DNA of 64,000 nt from Flavobacteriales bacterium UBA2306 (lineage in GTDB: Bacteria; Bacteroidota; Bacteroidia; Flavobacteriales; Weeksellaceae). The stretch lies in the NCBI GenBank assembly GCA_002345565.1, contig DDVS01000004.1, positions 1-64,000 on the forward strand. Reading direction: 5' to 3'. Under the pieces are notes generated by a model, which was given only the letters and a program-made list of their open reading frames with translations, was not told the origin of the DNA and searched no databases. The translations under genes and the position numbers were made by a program. This document shows, one piece after another, positions 1-9,182 of this stretch (its first letter is position 1; each line of letters begins with the position of its first letter).

Positions 1-2
1 TA

Positions 3-137
3 TCCCAGTGCAAACTTACCATGGTAGCGGCTACCCCACAGCAGGCGATGGATAAAGCTTGGGAGCGAGGAGTAATAGCGGACAGCAGGTTCCCGGCTCC
101 TAAAAATGAAAAAGCTCAGACGAATCTGAGCTTTTAG
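3..137 (+). other. Open frame entering from the left edge; 3' end of an unidentified CDS or of a structured RNA
   Basis: A reading frame is open from the window edge to a TAG at 135-137 and would encode a tail containing AATPQQAMDKAWERG and IADSRFPAP. I do not recognise the family. The first 100 bases are clearly richer in G and C than the surrounding DNA, and GGAGC near 62-66 can pair with GCTCC near 96-100, so a non-coding structured RNA is a real alternative. The last ten codons run through the terminator hairpin of the convergent TPR gene, whose stop codon starts one base further on. Only the right end is visible. Confidence 0.35.
101..135 (-). terminator. Intrinsic terminator of the TPR gene
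   Basis: A perfect 11-bp stem (AAAAGCTCAGA with TCTGAGCTTTT, tetraloop CGAA) is followed on the minus strand by a T-rich run. It lies just past the stop codon of the TPR protein. Confidence 0.85.
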
Positions 138-1508
138 TTATTTCTTTTTGGCCTTTATTTTTTTGACCTGTTCTTTGATGAACGGATATTTGAGCTGCAT
201 ATCTTTACTTAGCGAAGGATCCAGTTCTAGAGCTTTCTCTAATTTTGAAATACCTTCTGCTTCGTTTTTCAAATGGAAATAACAATTGCTCAATTGGTAA
301 TACAACTCTGCACGTGGATGAATTTTAAGTGCTTTTTCCAAAATGGTAACAGCTTCTTCATATTCACCAATTAGCATCAAAACTTCGGAATAAGCATACC
401 AATTGTAAAATCTGGTAGGCTCTGCTTCTATCAATTTTTTAAGACAACTTATACTTTCTTCATATTCTCCGCAGGTAATGTAGAGAAAAGCCAAGCGTTT
501 TTGATATTCCAGATTATTTTCATTAAGCGCTACAGCTTCTTGTGCAAAATAGAGTGCTTCTTTAGGATTGCCCATATCTTCATAGATCTGGGATTGCTCC
601 ATCATGGCAAGATAAAATTGTGGATCTTCTCTTAATGATTTTTGGAACGATGTAAGCGCCTGTACAGGTTTTTGCGCTTCCTTATAACACAAGCCAATTT
701 TATAAAACGTAAAAGCCTTGGTATATTCCAAATCCAGCATTTCTTCATAAACTGCTATAGCATTTTCCCATTGGTTCATAGCTTCATAACAAGATGCTTT
801 GTTGGCATACACGCCTACTGCTGTAGAATTTATGGCTAATAAATAGTCAAATCCTTTAATGGCTTCTTCATAATTTTTTTTATTGAAGAAAAATTGTCCA
901 TATTCATACCACGCAGTTTCCGAAAAAGGAAATCTGTCTAAATATTGATTCAAGAAATCCAAAGCTTCCTGTGGACGGTTAAGCTTATGATAACAAATCA
1001 TAACATTCTCCAGTGAATAATCGTCATAAGGATCGTGCTCCAGAGCCGATGTATAATGCTTTAACGCATTGAAGGGATCATCCAGATTCACATATTCATC
1101 TGCGATAAAATTATGGAGAAAATTTTCTTCTTCTTCCAGTTTTAAAGCTTTGAGACAATAGTCAATTGACTTTTTCGGATTTCCCAGATTAGAATAATAT
1201 TTTGCACAACAAACCAGGAAGTCTGTATCTTCCAGGGAGGCTTGATGCAACTCGTCCATCAGCTCTTTTGCTTTACCATAACGCTCTAGTTCTAAGAAAA
1301 CCTCTAGCTGTTTGGTTTTAATTTCTAAGGAATTAGGATGGATTTTAAGCGCATGATTAACAGCAAGTTCTGCATAGCTAAAGTCTCCCAACTCTAAGTA
1401 ATAAATAATGATATCTACATATTCCTCTGTATCGAAATAGAATTCTTCATTATTTTCTATCATTTCTTCGAACTTTTTTGCAAGTTCGTTTTCAAAAAAT
1501 TCTTCCAA
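138..1508 (-). CDS. Tetratricopeptide-repeat protein
   Basis: This 456-residue protein is built almost entirely of degenerate 34-residue TPR helical pairs from about residue 30 to 430, with typical repeat phrases such as WYEYGQFFFNKKNYEEAI and AFTFYKIGLCYKEAQKP. It has an acidic N-terminus and a basic KKIKAKKK tail. No signal peptide or membrane segment is visible, so it is probably a cytoplasmic scaffold; its partner is unknown. The start is TTG (MEEFFENEL); no ATG is available between the upstream in-frame stop and this codon, and the next ATG is residue 16. I recall close relatives in Chryseobacterium that begin the same way, which favours the TTG. It is monocistronic, with its own terminator. 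Confidence 0.88.
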   Translation of the reverse strand: MEEFFENELAKKFEEMIENNEEFYFDTEEYVDIIIYYLELGDFSYAELAVNHALKIHPNSLEIKTKQLEVFLELERYGKAKELMDELHQASLEDTDFLVCCAKYYSNLGNPKKSIDYCLKALKLEEEENFLHNFIADEYVNLDDPFNALKHYTSALEHDPYDDYSLENVMICYHKLNRPQEALDFLNQYLDRFPFSETAWYEYGQFFFNKKNYEEAIKGFDYLLAINSTAVGVYANKASCYEAMNQWENAIAVYEEMLDLEYTKAFTFYKIGLCYKEAQKPVQALTSFQKSLREDPQFYLAMMEQSQIYEDMGNPKEALYFAQEAVALNENNLEYQKRLAFLYITCGEYEESISCLKKLIEAEPTRFYNWYAYSEVLMLIGEYEEAVTILEKALKIHPRAELYYQLSNCYFHLKNEAEGISKLEKALELDPSLSKDMQLKYPFIKEQVKKIKAKKK

Positions 1509-1639
1509 TAGTAATAGATTTAAAACTGAGATTTTGAGGGTTGAGAATTACAAATCCCCGGTTCTGAAATCTTCTTTTTTATAAAATTAATCAATTTTGT
1601 TTTGATAATTAGTGATTTTTAAATGATAACTTATTAACA

Positions 1640-2320
1640 CTAATCTTTTTTTTGTTCTGTATAGATGGTTGTCAAAAACATACCAAACGATTTTTCTAAA
1701 CCTGTAATATCGCCAGATTTAAAATTAATACCTCCGTAAATACTATCATTACTACGAACTTTGAAATCTGACAAAGAAAAATACAAAGATGGCTGTCCTT
1801 CTTTTCCTGCCAATTTTACCGATGAGCCCAGCAATTTTCTAGTAGATACTGTCAGGGTTTCATTGTTTTTTAGTTTAATTTTTAAAAAGTGCCTTGGCAG
1901 CATCTCAAAGTTATCATCGTTGATCGCGATTTTCTGCTTTTTATCTGAAGATGAAACCAGATATGTTACGTTTTCTTCACTATCCAAATCGGCTGTTTTT
2001 GTGTAATATAAACTCAGGATATAATAAGCCGGATTGAAATTCTGGAACGTGCCGTCCACATTTTCAATAGACTTTAGAAAAAAGGTATTGGCTCCAATCT
2101 GTTTAGCTTTTTTATAAATTTCGCCAAAGACTTTGACATCATCATTGGAAAAACCATTCACCAGAATCTCTCCTAGAAATTCTGACTTGGATGGTTCTGA
2201 TATTTTATACAAAATCTTGTCTTTATTGTCATTAATTTTATCTACCTTATTGAGTGTAATAGTTTGTAGATAAAAGAATTGACAATATAAAGCATTTAGT
2301 AAAAATAATAATTTACGCAT
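1640..2320 (-). CDS. Uncharacterised exported protein
   Basis: This 226-residue protein starts with a short hydrophobic segment (MRKLLFLLNALYCQFFYL) that could be a signal peptide or anchor. The rest is a lysine-rich soluble domain with many beta-prone stretches, for example FLKIKLKNNETLTVSTRKLL. I do not recognise a family. Its start overlaps the 3' end of the upstream rfbD by 8 nt, so the two are probably translated from one message. A role at the envelope is only an inference from the signal-like N-terminus and neighbours. Confidence 0.7.
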   Translation of the reverse strand: MRKLLFLLNALYCQFFYLQTITLNKVDKINDNKDKILYKISEPSKSEFLGEILVNGFSNDDVKVFGEIYKKAKQIGANTFFLKSIENVDGTFQNFNPAYYILSLYYTKTADLDSEENVTYLVSSSDKKQKIAINDDNFEMLPRHFLKIKLKNNETLTVSTRKLLGSSVKLAGKEGQPSLYFSLSDFKVRSNDSIYGGINFKSGDITGLEKSFGMFLTTIYTEQKKD

Positions 2321-3182
2321 TGGTTAATTTTAAGATTTCTATACAATCTCGCAAGCTGTTTTCCCAATGTTTGGGTTCAATGTGATAATCTTTTTCAATT
2401 TTATCTAAGGCCATCGTACTTCTTTTAGGACGTTTTGCCGGTGTTGGAAATTCTTCTGTAGTAATTGGTTTTAATAAAACGTTAGATTCTGAAAAATCTT
2501 TTATTTTATTGGCAAAATCAAACCAAGTGGTTTCCGGATAGTTGGAGAAATGATAAATACCGAAGCTTTTATTTTTAGACTCTATAATGTCCATAATAGC
2601 TTCTGCGAGATCATTGGCATTGGTTGGTTGCCCAAATTGGTCTGCTACAATTCCTAATTCATCTTTTATACTGAATAAATGAAGCATTGTTTTGACAAAG
2701 TTCTTGTTAAATTCTGAATATAACCAGGACGTTCTAAGGATGACTGTCTCGGGATTATTTTCCAGAGCTAACTCTTCGCCTTTTCTTTTGGATGCTCCAT
2801 AAACACCAATTGGGTTGGTAAAATCATCTTCGGAATAGTTGAGATTGGTATCTCCGTCAAATACATAATCTGTGGAAACGTGAAGCAGAATAGCGTTATG
2901 ATTGTTACAAACTTTTGCCAAATCTGCAACGCCAGTGGCATTAATTGCAAATGCTTTGTCTTCTTCTTTCTCTGCCAAATCTACAGCTGTGTAAGCAGAA
3001 GCATTAATCACGAAATCTGGCTGATACTCTTCAAAAGCTTTTTCAATTTGATCTTTATCGGTAATGTTAAGCACATCAGAACCAGTAAAATTGAAATCAA
3101 ATTGATCGTGATATTTTGGTGCTAATTTTTGTAAACAATGCCCTAACTGTCCATTTCCGCCTACAACTAATATTCTTTTCAT
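2313..3182 (-). CDS. rfbD: dTDP-4-dehydrorhamnose reductase (RmlD)
   Basis: This enzyme performs the last step of dTDP-L-rhamnose synthesis, NAD(P)H-dependent reduction of dTDP-4-dehydro-L-rhamnose. The 289 residues have the family layout: an N-terminal Rossmann motif GGNGQLG, the STDYVFDG stretch, the catalytic YGASKRKGE (YxxxK), and the C-terminal substrate region with RPKRSTMALDK. Length is normal. The other rhamnose genes (rfbA, rfbB, rfbC) are not in this window, although the exopolysaccharide locus 6 kb away is a plausible consumer of the sugar. It is 2 nt from the thioesterase upstream and overlaps the exported protein downstream. Confidence 0.92.
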   Translation of the reverse strand: MKRILVVGGNGQLGHCLQKLAPKYHDQFDFNFTGSDVLNITDKDQIEKAFEEYQPDFVINASAYTAVDLAEKEEDKAFAINATGVADLAKVCNNHNAILLHVSTDYVFDGDTNLNYSEDDFTNPIGVYGASKRKGEELALENNPETVILRTSWLYSEFNKNFVKTMLHLFSIKDELGIVADQFGQPTNANDLAEAIMDIIESKNKSFGIYHFSNYPETTWFDFANKIKDFSESNVLLKPITTEEFPTPAKRPKRSTMALDKIEKDYHIEPKHWENSLRDCIEILKLTNA

Positions 3183-3184
3183 GT

Positions 3185-3664
3185 TTATTTTGTTTTATTT
3201 TGGATTCTTAAATAATTGGTTCTTTCTTTAAACGTTTTATGTTCAATTTCTACCAAGAATTGCGCAAATTGTGCCAAGGTTTTTTCTGGCATTTTCTCTG
3301 CTTTTCTTGTTTTCATATTAAAATAGATAACTGTTAGCCAAAACACTGCGTGGACAGTGCCTTTTTCATCTTTCATCAAAAGTTCTACAACGGCCGTTAG
3401 ATCATCTACAAAAATGGTTTTGCTGGTAATTTCTACGGTAGAGTTATATCTAACTTCTTTGAGATAGGCAATTTCATTTTGGATGGTGACCCAGGTACAT
3501 CCTGTTTCTCTGGTATATTGCTCATAGGTAAAACCATAGTTTTGCTCTACATGATCCTCTCTTGCATTAAGCATATATTCCAGATATTTTACATTATTGA
3601 GATGTCCAATAGGGTCGCAGTCTGCAAACCGAATCCGGACGCTAGAAGAAAATTCTTTTTCCAT
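3185..3664 (-). CDS. Acyl-CoA thioesterase, 4-hydroxybenzoyl-CoA thioesterase (hotdog) family
   Basis: A single hotdog domain of about 159 residues with the family signature RFADCDPIGHLNN (the Asp and Asn of the active-site region) near the N-terminus. Such proteins hydrolyse acyl-CoA or acyl-ACP thioesters; the substrate cannot be read from sequence. I chose the ATG at 3662-3664 (MEKEFSSS) rather than the longer frame starting at 3691, because the longer start lies inside the terminator hairpin of the upstream ompH gene. It precedes rfbD by 2 nt and is likely co-transcribed with it, though no metabolic link is obvious. Confidence 0.87.
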   Translation of the reverse strand: MEKEFSSSVRIRFADCDPIGHLNNVKYLEYMLNAREDHVEQNYGFTYEQYTRETGCTWVTIQNEIAYLKEVRYNSTVEITSKTIFVDDLTAVVELLMKDEKGTVHAVFWLTVIYFNMKTRKAEKMPEKTLAQFAQFLVEIEHKTFKERTNYLRIQNKTK

Positions 3665-3670
3665 ACTGCA

Positions 3671-3706
3671 AAAATAAAAAAACCGCTCCATAAAAGAGCG
3701 GTTTTA
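3671..3706 (-). terminator. Terminator of the bamA-ompH operon
   Basis: Stem AAACCGCTC/GAGCGGTTT with a 7-nt loop, followed on the minus strand by TTTTTTTATTTTT. It separates the second ompH gene from the thioesterase and helps to fix the thioesterase start. Confidence 0.85.
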
Positions 3707-3724
3707 TGATTTATTAAGATTTTC

Positions 3725-4225
3725 TTACAATCCTAATTCTTTTTTAACGGCTGGCGTTGCATCTACACCAGCTTTGTATAATAAAGCCGGGCTAGAAGAA
3801 TCGAATACATACTCGTAACCTGCAGCTTTTGCAACTTTAGAAATAGCAGCATTGATTTTTTTCTCAATTGGATCTAAACCTGCGTCTCTTTTCTCAGCAA
3901 TATCTTTTTGAGCAGCTGCATACATCTGTTGCAAGTTATCCTGAAGTTTTTGTACTTCCTGGCTTCTTTGCTCATTGATTTGTTGAGTTTGCTTAGGAGC
4001 CTCGTCTTGGTATTTTTTCATTAAATCCTGAAGAGATTTACCTTGTTTTTCTAACTCACCTTGTTTAGCCGTTTGCAGGTTTTGCAATTGCTGGTCAAGA
4101 GATTTCATTTCCGGCATTGTTGTAAAGATAGAGTTAACATCTACATATGCTAGTTTCTGTGCCTTTGCAAATCCAGTAGCAAAAACCATTACAACTGCTA
4201 CTAGTAATACATTTAGTTTGTTCAT
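3725..4225 (-). CDS. Skp/OmpH family periplasmic chaperone
   Basis: This 166-residue protein has a signal peptide (MNKLNVLLVAVVMVFATGFA, cleavage near AKA-QKLAYVD), the OmpH opening KLAYVDVNSIFTTMPE, and a long central charged coiled coil of the jellyfish tentacles (residues ~40-120). It then returns to a beta segment containing YEYVFDSSSPALLY. Family members bind unfolded outer-membrane proteins in the periplasm and hand them to BamA. It is the last gene of the DUF6089-uppS-bamA-ompH-ompH block, 28 nt after its paralogue, and ends at a strong terminator. Confidence 0.9.
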   Translation of the reverse strand: MNKLNVLLVAVVMVFATGFAKAQKLAYVDVNSIFTTMPEMKSLDQQLQNLQTAKQGELEKQGKSLQDLMKKYQDEAPKQTQQINEQRSQEVQKLQDNLQQMYAAAQKDIAEKRDAGLDPIEKKINAAISKVAKAAGYEYVFDSSSPALLYKAGVDATPAVKKELGL

Positions 4226-4253
4226 TTTAAAAAATTATGTTTATATATTTTAG

Positions 4254-4895
4254 TTAATTCGAATTTTTTATTTCCATCGGAGCTTTTCTTTCCAGATTTG
4301 ATCTAGCGCCCGCTTTGCCTGTTCTTGTCTTTGAACTATTAGAGGCAGGAGAAGATGTTCTAGTTTTTTTCTCTTCTTCTGCTTTTGGCAATGTTTTACC
4401 AAGCAAGCTAAGTACAGCGTCTGTATAGTCATATCTTTTGTCCAGGAACAACACATTATTGGTTGTTTTATCTAATACAATTCCCAAATTATTTTTGGTA
4501 GATACGGTTTTGATGGCATTCCAGATTTGATCTTGGTAAGGTTTTGTAAGATTGGATCTTAGTTGATTAACCTCTCCATTGGTTCCAAATCTTGCACCAA
4601 CAGTATTGCGGATATTGGCTTCCATATCTGTTAATTCTTTTTCTCTCAACTTGAGCTGATCTCCTATCAATAATACTTTTTCATTTTCGAAAGCTTCTTT
4701 CTTCCTTTCATACTCTGTCTGCATTCTTTGCAAATCGGACTGCCATTGTGTAACCTGGGTATTGAGTCTGTTTTCTGCCTCTTTGTATTGTGGCAACTTA
4801 CTCAGGATATAGTTGGTATCTACAACGCCAATCTTTTGTGCATAGATTTGTGTGACTGTAAAAAGGATTGTTACAAATATTGCTATTTTTTTCAT
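4254..4895 (-). CDS. Skp/OmpH family periplasmic chaperone with C-terminal extension
   Basis: A 213-residue paralogue of the following gene. It has a signal peptide ending YAQ, the opening KIGVVDTNYILSKLPQY, a coiled-coil region to about residue 130, and the closing strand LGIVLDKTTNNVLFLD. Beyond the usual domain it carries a 45-residue low-complexity tail rich in Ser, Lys and Arg (KTRTSSPASNSSKTRTG), absent from the shorter paralogue and probably disordered. Two tandem Skp paralogues after bamA are usual in Flavobacteriia. Expected role: chaperone for outer-membrane proteins in the periplasm. Confidence 0.9.
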   Translation of the reverse strand: MKKIAIFVTILFTVTQIYAQKIGVVDTNYILSKLPQYKEAENRLNTQVTQWQSDLQRMQTEYERKKEAFENEKVLLIGDQLKLREKELTDMEANIRNTVGARFGTNGEVNQLRSNLTKPYQDQIWNAIKTVSTKNNLGIVLDKTTNNVLFLDKRYDYTDAVLSLLGKTLPKAEEEKKTRTSSPASNSSKTRTGKAGARSNLERKAPMEIKNSN

Positions 4896-4919
4896 CTTTC
4901 AAAAATAATATTTTATTTT

Positions 4920-7454
4920 TTATAATGGCTGGTTCATCAAGAAATGCGTTTGCCATCCAGATGGTTCTGTGCTTCCCAGTGTATTGTCAAATCCATAAGC
5001 AAAGTCAAATCCAATTAAACCAAATGCCGACATTGAAACTCTGATACCAACTCCGGCAGATCTTTTAAGCCTGAATGGGTTATATGTTCCAAAACTGTTC
5101 CATGCATTTCCGGCTTCTACAAATGTTAAAGCAAAGATTTTTGCTGTTTGATTTAAAGAAATCGGATATCTTAATTCCGCAGCAAATCTATTATATATTG
5201 TTGCTCCACCATAAGGGGTAATATCATAAGTCGTAGAAGTTGTGAATCCAGTAGAAGATGCATTTTCATAACCTCTTAGTGGCACTAATTCTCTACCGTC
5301 AAATCTTCCGTTAAACAAACCTACACCACCCACATAATATCTTTCAAAAGGTGGCGCTCCCAGTTCTTTGCTATAGCCATTCAAGAATCCCATTTCGCCG
5401 GTTGTTCTTAGAACTAATTTTCCTATCACTTCATTATAAAAATCTGCTTTTAACTTGATTTTATAAAACTCCATCCACTTGTATTTATCCAGAGTACTCA
5501 TGGTAGAGTAATCTTTATTGCTAAACCAAGAATATGGCGGTGTAAATTTAATAGACGCTTCTATATTGGAACCATAAGTTGGAAATACAGGATCCAGACC
5601 TGCTGAATTTCTACTTAACCCGACATTAAAACTGAAGGATTTTGTGCTTCCGTAATATTCTAACTGATCTCCAAAATAGAACGGATAATTACTGAAGTCA
5701 TAACTCTGATACTGTATACCGGTATATAAAGAGAAATAATCATCTGGCCACTTTAGCATTCTGGTTAGACCAGTACTGATGGAAAAGATATTCATTTTCT
5801 GATCTCCTGTGGTATAAGAATAATTCACTTTAGAATAATTTAGCCCCACCGTTAAAGCAGTTGCTCTTGTTCCAAATAACCATGGTTCTGTAAAAGAAAC
5901 GCCATAATTGGTAAAGTATTGTCCTGCCTGTGCCTGAAGAGACAATGTTTGTCCATCTCCTTGAGGAACGGGTTTAAAGTCTTTGAATTTCAGGAAGTTT
6001 TTTAAAGAGAAGTTATTAAATGTTAACCCCAAAGTCCCGATGAATGATCCTCCTCCGTAACCGGCCTGCAATTGAACCTGGGAAGAGCCTTTCTCTACCA
6101 GTGTCCAATGCATATTTACGGTATTATCCTGCGGATTTGGTTTTACATCTGTCCCGATTTGCTGCGGATCAAAAAACTGCATTCCTGCCAATTCAAAATA
6201 CGTTCTTTTGATATCGGATTTTGCAAATAAAGCGCCTGGTTTTGTTCTTAAGGCTCTTAGAATAACATGATCGTGAGTGGTTGTATTACCAGACCAAGTT
6301 ACACGGTTCCAAGTAGCTTTTTCCCCTTCATTAATTCTGATTTCCAGATTTATAGAATCTCCTTTTACAGATTTTTCTATAGGTGTTACGGTAGAAAAAA
6401 GAAAACCATTGTTCATGTAAATGGATTTAAGGTCGGAGTCATCTTCTTTACCGCCATCTTCTCCCACTTTTTTATTGAAACCTACTGCATCGTAAATATC
6501 ACCGGTTTTATATCCCAATATTTTTTGTAAAAACTCTGTGGTGAAAGTAGTATTTCCTATGAAGTTAATATCGCCGATATAATACTTTTTACCTTCGTTA
6601 AGTTTTACATTGATATTATAGCCTTTTGCATTTCTGGAAACAGAATCCGAAACAATGGTTGCATCCCTGAATCCTAATGAATTATAGTAGTTGATAAGGT
6701 TTTTCTTGTCCTCATCGTATTTATCCTGCACAAACTTGGAAGGTTTGAAGATACCTTTTACAAATCTCTTCTGCTTGGTATCTTTAAAACCATTTTTTCT
6801 AAGTTTTTTGTCAGAAACTTGGTCGTTACCATCAAAGGTAATTTTATCAATTTTAACTCTTTTACCTTTGTCAACTTCTATCGTCCAGTCTACGAGATTC
6901 GCATCGGTACCATTCGCTTTTTCCTGGATATTAATTTTGGCATCTGCAAAACCTTTGGCCACATATTCCTGGGGAATTTTGTTCTGCAAACTAGAAATCA
7001 GGTTATTATTAATCTTTGTTCCGGGCTTTAGATTGTTATCTTTAATGAGTTTTTCATTTTTAGATTTACCAATTCCTTTGCCGGTAAATTTAATTTCGCC
7101 CAGCTCTTTAAGATCCTGCAACTGAAACTGCAATATGACACTTTGCCCTTCTACATCTTGAACATAAACCTCAACTTTAGAAAACGATTGCGTTTCCCAA
7201 AGTTTTTTGACAGCATTGCTAACACGCTGCCCCGGAATTTCTAACTTCTCTCCTTTCACAAGGCCTGTAAAACGCAAAATCTGAGCCGGTGTATATCTTT
7301 TTACACCATCTACTACAATATCTTTCAAGATATATTCTCCGTTTTGGTTTCCTACAAGCTCTGTGCTTTCTGCATTGGTACCCTGTGTAACAACTTGAGC
7401 GTGGAAATACGCCGATGCTGTTAATAAAATAATGGGTATAAATCTTAATTTCAT
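4920..7454 (-). CDS. bamA: Outer-membrane assembly factor BamA
   Basis: This 844-residue protein is the core of the beta-barrel assembly machine, which inserts barrel proteins into the outer membrane. A signal peptide (cleaved near YFHAQ) is followed by repeated POTRA domains (about residues 40-450; note VDGVKRYTPAQILRFTGL and INFIGNTTFTTEFLQ). A C-terminal 16-strand Omp85 barrel follows, with the conserved loop-6 region (GGVGLFNGRFDGRELVPLRG; canonical VRGF/Y appears here as LRGY). The gene lies between uppS and the two Skp chaperones, so the machine and its chaperones share an operon. BamB-D homologues are not present here. Confidence 0.95.
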   Translation of the reverse strand: MKLRFIPIILLTASAYFHAQVVTQGTNAESTELVGNQNGEYILKDIVVDGVKRYTPAQILRFTGLVKGEKLEIPGQRVSNAVKKLWETQSFSKVEVYVQDVEGQSVILQFQLQDLKELGEIKFTGKGIGKSKNEKLIKDNNLKPGTKINNNLISSLQNKIPQEYVAKGFADAKINIQEKANGTDANLVDWTIEVDKGKRVKIDKITFDGNDQVSDKKLRKNGFKDTKQKRFVKGIFKPSKFVQDKYDEDKKNLINYYNSLGFRDATIVSDSVSRNAKGYNINVKLNEGKKYYIGDINFIGNTTFTTEFLQKILGYKTGDIYDAVGFNKKVGEDGGKEDDSDLKSIYMNNGFLFSTVTPIEKSVKGDSINLEIRINEGEKATWNRVTWSGNTTTHDHVILRALRTKPGALFAKSDIKRTYFELAGMQFFDPQQIGTDVKPNPQDNTVNMHWTLVEKGSSQVQLQAGYGGGSFIGTLGLTFNNFSLKNFLKFKDFKPVPQGDGQTLSLQAQAGQYFTNYGVSFTEPWLFGTRATALTVGLNYSKVNYSYTTGDQKMNIFSISTGLTRMLKWPDDYFSLYTGIQYQSYDFSNYPFYFGDQLEYYGSTKSFSFNVGLSRNSAGLDPVFPTYGSNIEASIKFTPPYSWFSNKDYSTMSTLDKYKWMEFYKIKLKADFYNEVIGKLVLRTTGEMGFLNGYSKELGAPPFERYYVGGVGLFNGRFDGRELVPLRGYENASSTGFTTSTTYDITPYGGATIYNRFAAELRYPISLNQTAKIFALTFVEAGNAWNSFGTYNPFRLKRSAGVGIRVSMSAFGLIGFDFAYGFDNTLGSTEPSGWQTHFLMNQPL

Positions 7455-7484
7455 TCTTATGAAGTTCTCTTTTCTAATATTTTT

Positions 7485-8231
7485 TTATGAAAGTAGCTGC
7501 TCACTGGTTTTGCCATACCTTCTTTCTTTATTTTGATAATCTATGATACACTGGAATAGGGTATCTTTTGTAAAATCTGGCCAAAGTACGTCTAAAAACT
7601 GCAATTCTGCATAAGCAATTTGCCAAAGCAAAAAATTACTGATTCTTACTTCTCCACTTGTTCTTATCATAAGATCTACCTGGGGGAAATTTTTAGTATA
7701 CAGGTGGCTTTCAAAAAGTGTTTCATCAATATCATCCAGACCGATATTTCCTTGCTTTACTTCCTGGCTGATTTCTTTCACGGCTTTTAGGATTTCCTTT
7801 TGCGATCCATAACTAAGAGCCAAGATCAGATTGCCTTTGGTGTTGTTCTTTGTAAGTTCTACCACATTCATCAGCTGGTCTTTCACCAAATCTGGCAATT
7901 GGGAAATATCTCCTATTACGTGCATTCTAAGGCCTTTTGTGAAAATTTCTTCTGCCTCCAGCAAAAGCGTTTCCGAAAGAAGTGCCATTAATGTATCTAC
8001 TTCATCCTTTGGTCGATTCCAATTTTCTGATGAAAATGTATAGAGCGTAAGGTACGGGATATTAATCTCATTACAAGCATTGATAACATTACGGACTGCA
8101 TTGATTGCATTTTTGTGTCCAAAGGTTCTTTCTTCTCCTCTGGATTTTGCCCATCGTCCGTTACCATCCATGATTACGGCAACATGCTGGGGTAATTTAT
8201 CTTTATTAATCAGTTTTTTTAAGTCCTGCAT
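7485..8231 (-). CDS. uppS: Isoprenyl transferase, undecaprenyl diphosphate synthase
   Basis: Cis-prenyltransferase that condenses isopentenyl diphosphate units to make the C55 lipid carrier for peptidoglycan and polysaccharide. About 248 residues. Conserved blocks are VAVIMDGNGRWAKSRG (catalytic Asp), TLYTFSSENWNRP and the C-terminal DLMIRTSGEVRISNFLLWQ. Two start codons are close together: ATG at 8237 overlaps the upstream stop (TAATG), while ATG at 8231 gives MQDLKKL; I cannot decide firmly. Its product is also needed by the WecA-type transferase of the nearby exopolysaccharide locus. Confidence 0.94.
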   Translation of the reverse strand: MQDLKKLINKDKLPQHVAVIMDGNGRWAKSRGEERTFGHKNAINAVRNVINACNEINIPYLTLYTFSSENWNRPKDEVDTLMALLSETLLLEAEEIFTKGLRMHVIGDISQLPDLVKDQLMNVVELTKNNTKGNLILALSYGSQKEILKAVKEISQEVKQGNIGLDDIDETLFESHLYTKNFPQVDLMIRTSGEVRISNFLLWQIAYAELQFLDVLWPDFTKDTLFQCIIDYQNKERRYGKTSEQLLS

Positions 8232-8236
8232 AATCA

Positions 8237-9034
8237 TTATTTACAATAACAAGGTGGTCTCCCGAAAGAATAAGATAATATAATGGTGGCAGAGTTAATC
8301 CAGTCTTTGGAATTAGGATTTCCAACATTTCTCTGATCAATAAAGCTACGCACCACAGCTTGGGTTTGTGACTCGCTGATGGAGGTTTTTGCCACGCTTA
8401 CATCATCTTCTTCCAGCCAGCTGTAATCTACCTGATCCGAGAAAGTTGGTCTAAACGTAAACTCCCCCGAAAGCGCCCAGTTATAGTTAAATTTATACTT
8501 TAATCCTACACCAAATGGAATAGCTATCGTGAACGCATTACCCTGAACATAGTTAACCTGGACGTTGGTTGCAGAATTGATGGTTAATTCTGGTTTGGAG
8601 GCGTTCATTAATAATCCCGATACACCACCAAAAATATAAGGACTCAACAGACTTTGCTGCTCATCATTTACTGGTAGAAAGTTATATTCAAAAAGAAGAT
8701 CTGCCGAAAAAACGGAATTGGTTCCTCTTAATCCGCGCATTCTTCTATAATTTTCTTTGGCATAATCATCCGAGAATTGGATATTGCTATAACCCACATT
8801 AAGCCTTATAGTTTGGTAAGGATTAAAGTTCATCCTATACATAATCCCTCCATAGAATGGCAATCCGTAATCTGACACATTTCCTATAGGCTTTTGTAAA
8901 ATGTAATTGGTTCTGCCAATATCTCCTACGAGATTACTAATACCCAATTGCACCCCAATTTCGTGTCTTTGTGCCTTGGCAAGGTTCAAAAAGCATAAAA
9001 AAGCAATAAAAATATAGGTAATCTCTTTCTTCAT
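8237..9034 (-). CDS. DUF6089 family outer-membrane beta-barrel protein
   Basis: This 265-residue protein begins with a signal peptide (MKKEITYIFIAFLCFLNLAKAQ) and continues as alternating amphipathic strands ending in an aromatic-rich final strand (ATIILSYSFG), the pattern of a small outer-membrane barrel. The opening HEIGVQLGISNLVGDIG is characteristic of the flavobacterial family placed directly before uppS and bamA. I chose ATG 9032-9034; the longer frame starting at 9088 would put non-signal residues first and cross the promoter-like element at 9075-9082. Function unknown. Its stop overlaps the possible uppS start at 8237 by one base. Confidence 0.85.
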   Translation of the reverse strand: MKKEITYIFIAFLCFLNLAKAQRHEIGVQLGISNLVGDIGRTNYILQKPIGNVSDYGLPFYGGIMYRMNFNPYQTIRLNVGYSNIQFSDDYAKENYRRMRGLRGTNSVFSADLLFEYNFLPVNDEQQSLLSPYIFGGVSGLLMNASKPELTINSATNVQVNYVQGNAFTIAIPFGVGLKYKFNYNWALSGEFTFRPTFSDQVDYSWLEEDDVSVAKTSISESQTQAVVRSFIDQRNVGNPNSKDWINSATIILSYSFGRPPCYCK

Positions 9035-9074
9035 TATCAATCCGCTGAAACAGCTCTTGTTAAAAAATTTGGTG

Positions 9075-9082
9075 CAAATATA
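9075..9082 (-). promoter_or_regulatory. Bacteroidetes-type -7 element for the DUF6089-uppS-bamA-ompH operon
   Basis: TATATTTG on the minus strand fits TAnnTTTG exactly, about 40 nt before the DUF6089 start. No clear -33 TTG is found at the usual distance. Confidence 0.55.
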
Positions 9083-9182
9083 AAACATTTTTAGATTAGG
9101 GAACTTCTTAAAGTTTAGTTAAATAAAAACAAAAAAACATAATTTAATGTTATTGAAACGGGCAAATGATTAAAATAGTCTT

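Noticed and set aside
3665..3691. Upstream start of the thioesterase at 3691
   Set aside because: The first nine codons run through the ompH terminator hairpin, and the family begins at the next ATG.
6691..7125. Antisense frame of 144 codons within bamA
   Set aside because: Shadow of the POTRA-coding region; low-complexity hydrophobic translation without start context.
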